From Bacteroidales bacterium (lineage in GTDB: Bacteria > Bacteroidota > Bacteroidia > Bacteroidales > UBA932): 11,406 nucleotides of DNA. Positions 1-5,401 of this stretch are shown here, one piece after another. The notes under the pieces were generated by a model that saw nothing but the letters and a program-made list of their open reading frames with translations, searched no databases and was not told the DNA's origin. Where the stretch lies: assembly GCA_016283985.1 (NCBI GenBank), contig JAEENZ010000106.1, positions 1-11,406 on the forward strand, written 5' to 3'. How positions within the stretch are numbered: position 1 is the stretch's first letter; each line of letters starts with the position of its first letter. Made by a program: the position numbers and the translations under genes.

Positions 1-1040
1 TTGGCGTAGTCAATGTTTTTCAGTTGAGCTTCGTCGGTGACGCTGGTGTAATACATCAGGCAGGTATTCAGCCTTAAAGACACCAGTGCGTTGCATACAT
101 CGCGATGTGTTTCAGGCGTTTTCTGGTAATAATTGTCGTATGTGATCAGATAGTCGGCCACTATCTCGTCGTAAGTCGCCCCGCACAATCCTTCAAGCAG
201 CGCGCACACATATCCGGTGCGGTCCTTGCCCTCAATACAATGCACCACATAGGGAGCGGGGTGCGAGGGGAGCTCTTTAAGAGCCTCAATCAAGCGGTTG
301 TTGTAGTCCTCTGCCGTGGGGTCGGCCTTGAGCGGGCAAAGAATCACGTCGCCATCTTCCCATAATGTATTGCTATAGGGAGGCATATCGTAAGAGAGCA
401 TCTTTTCTTCGGTATCGGCAAGGTTGAGCGCAGTCTTGACATTGGCATCTTCAAGATAATCCGACACAAACCAGGCACGGCCAATCTCGTTGCTGAACGG
501 TGAAGAGCTGCGGTGCAATTTGCCGTATTTAATGTTCCCCGCCTTCACGGCACGGGCATTTGCAAACTCTGCATCGCTTAAAAATGAGTAGTCCGTGCGG
601 CTGTTGGTGTAGGTCATACTCAAGGCCTCCTGCACATCTATGCTGCCGCCCTTTTCCTTCAACTTAATCACTACTTTATGCCCTTCAAGAGAGGTCAGCT
701 CTGCCGGCAGCCCGGTGTTGTTGGCCGTGAAGCAGATGCTGGGGTAGGTGGGGTATGCCACGCACAGAAACTCGCCGGTGCGCGTATAGTAACCATCGTA
801 GTAGGGCATTTCTATTGTTTTGCCGTCAACGATTATGGTCACGACATCGCCAAGTGTAAATCCAGCCTCCGACATATCGGACTCGGTGAAGTCCAGCATA
901 GCCGCGCCAAACTCGTTATAGGACGAGATCTTACCCTGGATCGTGACATCGCTCTCGGGATAGTCCTTGGTACAGGAGGGCAGGAGTATCCAAACAAGAA
1001 CAGCCATGCCAATGGCTAGAAGGTTATTTTTCTTGATCAT
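1..1040 (-). CDS. Lipoprotein tyrosine phosphatase (DSP/Y_phosphatase3-like), 3' end outside window
   Basis: This gene runs off the left edge: 346 codons are open from ATG at 1040 with no stop. A lipoprotein signal is visible (hydrophobic residues 7-20, lipobox LPSC, lipid-modified Cys23), so the protein should be anchored facing the periplasm. Catalytic P-loop HCIEGKDRTG lies at about residues 267-276 (Cys268 nucleophile, Arg274), the CX5R signature of protein tyrosine phosphatases; the GKDRTG form plus an upstream RSSSPF segment fits the Y_phosphatase3 group. Residues about 32-118 form a separate beta-rich domain (GFTLGDVV, MPYYDGYY, NTGLPAE) that resembles the C-terminal domain of SAM hydroxide adenosyltransferases, from memory of similar two-domain proteins. 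The ATG lies 22 nt after the stop of the upstream gene at 1063-1920, so the two are probably co-transcribed. The physiological substrate (phosphotyrosine, phosphoinositide or other phosphoester) cannot be read from sequence. Confidence 0.85.
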   Translation of the reverse strand, partial: MIKKNNLLAIGMAVLVWILLPSCTKDYPESDVTIQGKISSYNEFGAAMLDFTESDMSEAGFTLGDVVTIIVDGKTIEMPYYDGYYTRTGEFLCVAYPTYPSICFTANNTGLPAELTSLEGHKVVIKLKEKGGSIDVQEALSMTYTNSRTDYSFLSDAEFANARAVKAGNIKYGKLHRSSSPFSNEIGRAWFVSDYLEDANVKTALNLADTEEKMLSYDMPPYSNTLWEDGDVILCPLKADPTAEDYNNRLIEALKELPSHPAPYVVHCIEGKDRTGYVCALLEGLCGATYDEIVADYLITYDNYYQKTPETHRDVCNALVSLRLNTCLMYYTSVTDEAQLKNIDYA

Positions 1041-1062
1041 ATTTATTGTCGTTGGTAGTGAA

Positions 1063-1920
1063 TTATTCTTGCAGTAAAGGTAATCCGTTTCTTTTAAGCT
1101 CAAACCGATACAGGTACAGATCTTTCCATGGGCCGGCATAAGTGACATATATGCCGCCTTTCCAGCCGCATACTCCTTCGGGCTCGAAGGGACCCACAAC
1201 GCTGTCTGTGGGAAAACTCCAGGTCTGGCCGGTGGCGATGTCGTTGACAGTCAGGCAAGTTGGTTCTGCGGCAAATCCGCAGGGGAAGAATTGGTATCCT
1301 TTCCAGGCACAGGCGCCCTGATGCACGACGGGGTTGTTCATAAGCCCTGAAGCCTTTTTGTTTCTCACCGAAAGGCGTACGATTTTGCGATGTCTGGATG
1401 GGATGGGGAAGTCCCATACCTCTCCCTTCCAGTGCATACTCAGCCGGCGTGATTTCTCATTAATAAACCAGCCAGTGCCGCATTCTACAGGGACAGGAGT
1501 GTCGGTTAGGAATATTCTCTGAACCTCAACCGCATGGTCTGTATAGAGGTCATACACATAGCAGGAGCCGTCCCAGGTGCAGTCGGAGATATAGACCATC
1601 GGGAACTGTGAAGCCCGGGAATACTTCTTCACTCCAAAGGAGGCATTGTTGCAGTGTGACTTGTTGCCCGGCAGGTAATAGCACGAAACAAACTCTTTTG
1701 TATCGATATTGTAGACCAGGACCTGCCCGCCGTGATGGAATACGAAGACATAGCCGTCACGCACCAACAATCCCTGCGGGTGGCCGCTTGGCTCCACATC
1801 GTCCGGTGTTATATCGCCCAGGTTTAAAACAAGGCTGTGCTGCAGCTCAGGCTCCTGGGCATAAGCGGCCAAAGAGAGGGAAACTGCCATCAGCATACAT
1901 ATAAGATGTGAGAGTTTCAT
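1063..1920 (-). CDS. Secreted protein of unknown function, possibly beta-propeller-like
   Basis: No family is recognised. The protein has a cleavable signal peptide (MKLSHLICMLMAVSLSLAAYAQ, probable cut after AYA) and no lipobox Cys, so it should be periplasmic or exported. The mature part is rich in short beta segments with repeated aromatic and glycine patterns (GYVFVFHHGGQVLVYNIDT, MVYISDCTWDGSCYVYDLYTD, GIYVTYAGPWKDLYLYRF), which suggests a beta-propeller or sandwich, as in six-bladed-propeller lipoproteins of Bacteroidales; this is a guess from pattern. Several Cys residues could pair into disulfides. An in-frame ATG at 1935 would add five residues, but the predicted transcription start (about 1938, see the -7 box at 1944-1951) would leave almost no leader, so ATG 1920 is preferred. 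It is the first gene of a two-gene unit with the downstream phosphatase. Confidence 0.75.
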   Translation of the reverse strand: MKLSHLICMLMAVSLSLAAYAQEPELQHSLVLNLGDITPDDVEPSGHPQGLLVRDGYVFVFHHGGQVLVYNIDTKEFVSCYYLPGNKSHCNNASFGVKKYSRASQFPMVYISDCTWDGSCYVYDLYTDHAVEVQRIFLTDTPVPVECGTGWFINEKSRRLSMHWKGEVWDFPIPSRHRKIVRLSVRNKKASGLMNNPVVHQGACAWKGYQFFPCGFAAEPTCLTVNDIATGQTWSFPTDSVVGPFEPEGVCGWKGGIYVTYAGPWKDLYLYRFELKRNGLPLLQE

Positions 1921-1943
1921 CGGAATGCAGGTCATAACCTCAC

Positions 1944-1951
1944 CAAAGGTA
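1944..1951 (-). promoter_or_regulatory. Bacteroidota -7 box for the minus-strand unit 1920 to <1
   Basis: Reading the minus strand the octamer is TACCTTTG, matching TAnnTTTG. It lies 23 nt before ATG 1920, the same spacing as other promoters in this window. No convincing -33 TTTG/TTG element is visible 19-20 bp upstream. The box sits only 12 bp from the oppositely oriented box at 1964-1971. Confidence 0.5.
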
Positions 1952-1963
1952 AGCAGTTTTAAC

Positions 1964-1971
1964 TATATTTG
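1964..1971 (+). promoter_or_regulatory. Bacteroidota -7 box for the lipoprotein operon 1997-4322
   Basis: TATATTTG matches TAnnTTTG exactly, 25 nt before ATG 1997. A -33 element is not clear. Transcription should begin near 1976, which favours ATG 1997 over ATG 1988 as the start of the first gene. Confidence 0.55.
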
Positions 1972-1996
1972 TAATAATGGAAACTAAATGAACTAT

Positions 1997-2419
1997 ATGA
2001 AAAAGTTGTTATTTGTGGCGCTTATCGCCAGCCTGTCTTTGTTTACATCCTGCGGCGTGAGTGTCGGTCACACCGGAGATTCAACGGGAACCATCTACGG
2101 CGTGTGGGCACTCGAGTCCAGAAATCAAGTCGATTACTCCGGAGTCCACTTCTATCTCTCTTTGAGTGAACCCCGCATCGCCCTTGCCAAGAAAGGGAGT
2201 TTCACGATGTTCGACCTCAAAGATGTAGATGTCGATGGCTCCCAGTTCTCTTACAACGCCTCCAAGAAACTGATCAGTTTTGAGAAGACCCTCTGGCTCA
2301 CGCAAGGCCTAAACTATGAGATGCGCCTGTCAGGTACATACAAAGTACTGGAAATGACCCGCACGAAACTGGTCATACAGAAAGGCATGACTACCTATTC
2401 CTTCCGCAGGTACAAATAA
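1997..2419 (+). CDS. Small lipocalin-like lipoprotein
   Basis: This is a 140-residue lipoprotein: MKKLLFVALIASLSLFTSC is a lipoprotein signal with Cys19 as the lipidation site (F-T-S-C, a slightly relaxed lipobox). The mature part begins near GTIYGVWALES and ends with SGTYKVLEMTRTKLVIQKGMTTYSFRRYK. The order 'G-x-W-x-L ... Y-x-V-L-x-x-T-x-x-x-L-V-I ... Y-x-F-x-R' is the pattern of the lipocalin-like domains common in small Bacteroidales lipoproteins; this assignment rests on pattern only. A ligand cannot be named. An alternative ATG at 1988 would add MNY; ATG 1997 was chosen because MKKLL is the usual signal start and its spacing to the -7 box is standard. It is the first of three lipoprotein genes, with a 15-nt gap to the next. 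Confidence 0.75.
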   Translation: MKKLLFVALIASLSLFTSCGVSVGHTGDSTGTIYGVWALESRNQVDYSGVHFYLSLSEPRIALAKKGSFTMFDLKDVDVDGSQFSYNASKKLISFEKTLWLTQGLNYEMRLSGTYKVLEMTRTKLVIQKGMTTYSFRRYK

Positions 2420-2434
2420 GTCAGGCGCTGACCA

Positions 2435-3262
2435 ATGAATATGAAAAGAAAGACTATTATCAGTTTTGCCCTGGTAATCATAGCTATTGCTTTGATGATG
2501 GCTGGGTGCAAGAATTCCGGCGTGAAAGTGAAGCCGGCGGCAGGCACTATGGAAGAGCCTCTGCCATCGGACATAATGCCCGATAATGTTCAGCAGGCAT
2601 TCGCGAAGGCGATTAAGTACCATTGCCACGACCTGCTGAGCGACCTAGAAAACGATATATACGTATCCAGCATTGACGAGGTTGACCTGACCTCAACGGA
2701 GGGTTATGGCATCAATGTCACTAAAGCGGCAATATCCACCACCTTTCCAAACATCCGCAATACTCGTGCTCCGCAGGCCAAATACAATGCCAGCACGGGC
2801 GACCTCTGGCTTACCAGTTCAGCAATGGAAGGCACGGGCGTCCGTGTAGAGTGGCTCCATCAGATCCGCTTTGGCGATAACGACCTGGCGTACGTGAAAA
2901 CAGAGGTCAACCCATACGGCGTGCAGCAAGAACTGCTGCAGCGCCTGGGTTACAGCATCAAGGGTGATACCATCTCGCTCTATGATAAAGACAAGCTGTT
3001 GGCCACTGTAACCAATTCCGTGAAGGATATGGGTGGCTTTGACAAAGAACAGCCGTTATGGATAGGTGAACAGTTGTTCTATGATGTCAGCAGCGGTGAG
3101 CCAAAGGTCATTTTCACTCCCGGCGTGAAATACACCACAGGTCTTGTGCTAATCTACGACGATATGCCAGAGCTGTCGGCGCCTATCACCATTGATGAAA
3201 ACGGATTGTTTACCATTCACGATATTGTTATTCTGTCAAAATCGGAAATAAATGAAAAATAA
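2435..3262 (+). CDS. Lipoprotein of unknown function
   Basis: A 275-residue protein with a lipoprotein signal (ISFALVIIAIALMMAGC, lipobox MAGC, Cys25), hence probably anchored in the inner or outer membrane on the periplasmic side. The mature domain is not a family I recognise; it is soluble-looking, with mixed alpha/beta character, a possible N-terminal helix (NVQQAFAKAIKYHCHDLLSDLE) and many beta segments afterwards (TGDLWLTSS, VEWLHQIRFGDN, GLVLIYDD). Another in-frame ATG at 2441 (MKRKT) is an equally plausible start. The 3' end overlaps the TlpA-like gene by 11 bp (3252-3262), so the two are very likely translated from one mRNA. The position between a lipocalin-like lipoprotein and a thioredoxin-fold lipoprotein suggests an envelope role, but nothing more specific can be supported. 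Confidence 0.75.
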   Translation: MNMKRKTIISFALVIIAIALMMAGCKNSGVKVKPAAGTMEEPLPSDIMPDNVQQAFAKAIKYHCHDLLSDLENDIYVSSIDEVDLTSTEGYGINVTKAAISTTFPNIRNTRAPQAKYNASTGDLWLTSSAMEGTGVRVEWLHQIRFGDNDLAYVKTEVNPYGVQQELLQRLGYSIKGDTISLYDKDKLLATVTNSVKDMGGFDKEQPLWIGEQLFYDVSSGEPKVIFTPGVKYTTGLVLIYDDMPELSAPITIDENGLFTIHDIVILSKSEINEK

Positions 3263-4322
3263 ACACATCATTACAATCCTGTCCGTCCTGGTTATTAGCC
3301 TCGTCGGTTGCAAGTCCCAGTCCGATAATTGCACCGTGAAAGGCTCCATCCAAGGTGTCAAGGAAGGAGCCGAACTTGAATTGCAGGATGCTTGGAACAG
3401 TTTTAAGGTTGTCGCCACGGCCAGTGTCAATAATGGGACCTTCGAGTTTCATCCAAGATTCAAGTCTCGCACCCACGTGTACCTGTATGCCAAGGATCCA
3501 AATGATGTATATGCCAATCCTTTGGACGGGGGCCAATTGAAGGATTTCTTCCTGGAACCCGGCACCATTAATGTCGATGTCCACGCCAATGATGAGGCTG
3601 ATATGTACACGGGTGCGACAGGAACGGTCCTGAATGACGCCTACCACAAAATCCAGACTGCGGATGACGACGCCAAAGAAGTTCTTTGGGAAGAAGCAAT
3701 CAGGGATGAACGGACGAGTCTCCTGGCCATAGAATATGCCGATAATGAATCCGGCGATCTCAGCAAAGCATCGGAGATACTGAACAGTTTGTCCCCGGGC
3801 CAGGCCAAGGACTATAAGAAATATATCGCCACTATGAAAAAAAGGTGGGCACGCCGGGCGAAAGCGGAAGAACGCAGGAAAATCGCTGCCGAAAAAGGTA
3901 TGAATCTCCTTCATCAGCAATACATCGATATGGAGTATACGGATGTGGATAACAATCGTGTCAGCCTGAGTTCAATAGTTGCCAATCCGGCAAACCACTA
4001 TGTTATCCTGGATTTCTGGGCGACCTGGTGCGGCCCCTGTGTGCAATCAATTCCCACGCTGAAGGATGTGTATGACCGTTATCACGACAGGGGACTGGAG
4101 ATATACAGCGTTTCCCTGGATTTCAAAACCAAGGAGTGGAAAACCTTCGTTGCTGAGAATGGGATGACTTGGGTCAATGTTCTGGGCAAAGACCGCAAGG
4201 CTGTAGAGGATTATGGAGTCGAGTCCATTCCGACCATATACCTGATTGATTGCAAGACCGGGGAAATCCTTGTCCGCGACGCACACCCGGACCTCGACTC
4301 AATTCTGTCAAACCTCCTTTAA
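3252..4322 (+). CDS. TlpA-like thioredoxin-fold lipoprotein with DUF4369-like N-terminus
   Basis: This is a periplasm-facing thiol-disulfide oxidoreductase. A lipoprotein signal ends at Cys20 (SLVGC). Residues about 26-115 (TVKGSIQGVKEGAELELQD ... FFLEPGTINVDV) match the DUF4369-type N-terminal beta domain of Bacteroidota TlpA proteins. A charged helical stretch (about 190-215, KKRWARRAKAEERRKIAAEKG) links it to the thioredoxin domain, about 225-356. The active site is WCGPC with Cys260 and Cys263, preceded by VILDFWAT; the cis-proline is in ESIPTIYLID. All key residues are present, so it should be redox active; substrates may include envelope proteins exported by the same operon. The length (356) is normal for the family. 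The gene starts inside the upstream gene's end, and its stop overlaps the convergent regulator gene by 15 bp (4308-4322). Confidence 0.92.
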   Translation: MKNKHIITILSVLVISLVGCKSQSDNCTVKGSIQGVKEGAELELQDAWNSFKVVATASVNNGTFEFHPRFKSRTHVYLYAKDPNDVYANPLDGGQLKDFFLEPGTINVDVHANDEADMYTGATGTVLNDAYHKIQTADDDAKEVLWEEAIRDERTSLLAIEYADNESGDLSKASEILNSLSPGQAKDYKKYIATMKKRWARRAKAEERRKIAAEKGMNLLHQQYIDMEYTDVDNNRVSLSSIVANPANHYVILDFWATWCGPCVQSIPTLKDVYDRYHDRGLEIYSVSLDFKTKEWKTFVAENGMTWVNVLGKDRKAVEDYGVESIPTIYLIDCKTGEILVRDAHPDLDSILSNLL

Positions 4323-5237
4323 CAGTTTTGCTTTAAGCCGCTGGCGTGCCTTGGTAACAGAGGCAGGGGAGATCCCCAGCAGGATGGCTTGCTCAGATAC
4401 TGAGAATTGCAGGTGCGAGAGGATATAGGTGCGTATATCACCTTTCGTGAGGTCTGGGTGCGTTTCCCGGAGAGATTCTGGCGCAAGGCCGCCTGAATTC
4501 CGGAGCATCCGTTCCAATTCGGTCCACTCTTCATCCAGAATATAGCGGGGCTTTGCGCGAAGCTGCTGTAGCAGATGATTCTGTCCGACGAGCGCATGCA
4601 TCAGCACATAAGAATCAACTTCACCGGCAGGACCTCCGCCTGCCTTCGGGACGAATCCCTCCCGCTCGTCGTTTCCGGCGCGGATTACCATCAGGAAAGC
4701 CCTGACATTTTTGCCGAGGATTTCGCTCACCTGCGGGATAGTTAAAGCACTTCTGCCGCCAATGCAGGTTGACGCAAGGCCAAGAGCCACCAGAATGAGT
4801 TGATAATAAAGCGTTTCGGCTTCGTCCCCCTGCAGACCGAAGGTTTCTGTTATGGCAGAAAGGCACTCTGGTTTGAAGCCAACGTAGGAATCAATGTAAT
4901 CCTTGTAAGAAGCAGGTTGCGTCTGCGATTCCATAATCATGGAGAATAGATACGGCTCGTCCATAGCGAACCAGATAAAGGCCACGCCAAAGCCTTTGAA
5001 AGGAGGATTGAGCGCAAAGCCGTCACCAACCCGCTTCCGGTACAGTTTCCGGGCTTCATCCCGGACAGCATCCCGGACACCTTGAATGGATCCGTAAGAA
5101 GAGAAGATAGCATTGGCACCGCAGCCCAATGACGCACACAGGTTGCGGGCTGTAAGTGACGAAAGACCTCCCGCGCGCACCAAATCAAGGGCTGCGGAAA
5201 GGATTCTTTCTTTTGTGACAGTAATCGGTCTTGCCAT
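4308..5237 (-). CDS. TetR-type regulator with an added C-terminal HTH
   Basis: A 309-residue DNA-binding protein, longer than a usual TetR (about 190-220). Residues 1-60 carry a TetR N-terminal HTH (ITVTKERILSAALDLV ... LTARNLCASLG ... IFSSYGSIQGVRDAV). Residues about 75-190 look like a TetR ligand/dimer domain of the WHG type (AFIWFAMDEPYLFSMIME). A Gly-rich linker (about 198-206) leads to residues about 238-307, which resemble the C-terminal DNA-binding module of Bacteroidota regulators: WTELERMLRNSGG, then HPDLTKGDIRTYIL, then FSVSEQAILLGISPASVTKARQRLKAKLL, a second HTH. The start ATG 5237 is 26 nt after a -7 box on this strand. It is divergent from the beta-barrel gene at 5402 and the natural regulator of that promoter, where TGTCCA repeats lie. 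The inducer is unknown. It could be an activator or repressor. Confidence 0.85.
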   Translation of the reverse strand: MARPITVTKERILSAALDLVRAGGLSSLTARNLCASLGCGANAIFSSYGSIQGVRDAVRDEARKLYRKRVGDGFALNPPFKGFGVAFIWFAMDEPYLFSMIMESQTQPASYKDYIDSYVGFKPECLSAITETFGLQGDEAETLYYQLILVALGLASTCIGGRSALTIPQVSEILGKNVRAFLMVIRAGNDEREGFVPKAGGGPAGEVDSYVLMHALVGQNHLLQQLRAKPRYILDEEWTELERMLRNSGGLAPESLRETHPDLTKGDIRTYILSHLQFSVSEQAILLGISPASVTKARQRLKAKLLKEV

Positions 5238-5263
5238 AATAGATGTTCCGTTTCAGTACATAA

Positions 5264-5271
5264 CAAAAGTA
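5264..5271 (-). promoter_or_regulatory. Bacteroidota -7 box for the TetR-type regulator
   Basis: Minus-strand TACTTTTG fits TAnnTTTG. A TTG at 5294-5292 (minus strand) gives a -33 element with 20-bp spacing. The box is 26 nt from ATG 5237. The first TGTCCA half-site (5288-5293) overlaps the -33 element, so binding there could give autoregulation. Confidence 0.6.
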
Positions 5272-5287
5272 AGAATTGAAGCCGGAA

Positions 5288-5325
5288 TGTCCAATCAGTT
5301 TTCAAGAATAATCCTCAATTGTCCA
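5288..5325. promoter_or_regulatory. TGTCCA half-sites 1 and 2 in the regulator/beta-barrel intergenic region
   Basis: TGTCCA occurs at 5288-5293 and again at 5320-5325, the second as TTGTCCA. The first overlaps the regulator's -33 element. The same hexamer recurs in the inverted repeat at 5331-5398, making four copies in 110 bp. Confidence 0.45.
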
Positions 5326-5330
5326 CATCA

Positions 5331-5398
5331 TTGTCCATATTGATTTTTATTTCGGAACGCTGGATACGCTAACTTTGCATCCGAAAAAATATGGACAA
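5331..5398. promoter_or_regulatory. Exact 11-bp inverted repeat TTGTCCATATT flanking the beta-barrel promoter (candidate operator)
   Basis: TTGTCCATATT is at 5331-5341 on the plus strand and its exact reverse complement AATATGGACAA is at 5388-5398. The left arm lies just upstream of the -33 region; the right arm covers the leader just before ATG 5402. The left arm is 12 bp from half-site 2 (5320-5325), about one helical turn. A dimeric regulator, most simply the divergent TetR-type protein, could bind both arms and loop the promoter. This assignment is inference. Confidence 0.5.
5346..5377 (+). promoter_or_regulatory. Promoter of the beta-barrel gene: -33 TTTA and -7 TAACTTTG
   Basis: TAACTTTG at 5370-5377 matches TAnnTTTG, with TTTA at 5346-5349 as a possible -33 element 20 bp upstream. 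ATG 5402 follows 24 nt after the box. A TTG at 5375 that would extend the reading frame lies inside the -7 box and so cannot be the translation start. Confidence 0.6.
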
Positions 5399-5401
5399 AC
5401 G

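Noticed and set aside
678..1019. 113-codon and other open frames on the plus strand inside 1-1040
   Set aside because: They are antisense to the phosphatase, which has an intact P-loop and lipobox.
3228..3920. 230-codon open frame on the minus strand
   Set aside because: Antisense to the TlpA-like gene, whose lipobox and CxxC motif are clear; the antisense translation shows no family pattern.
5375..5401. TTG start extending the beta-barrel protein by nine residues
   Set aside because: The TTG is inside the -7 box, upstream of the predicted transcription start; ATG 5402 begins a normal signal peptide.
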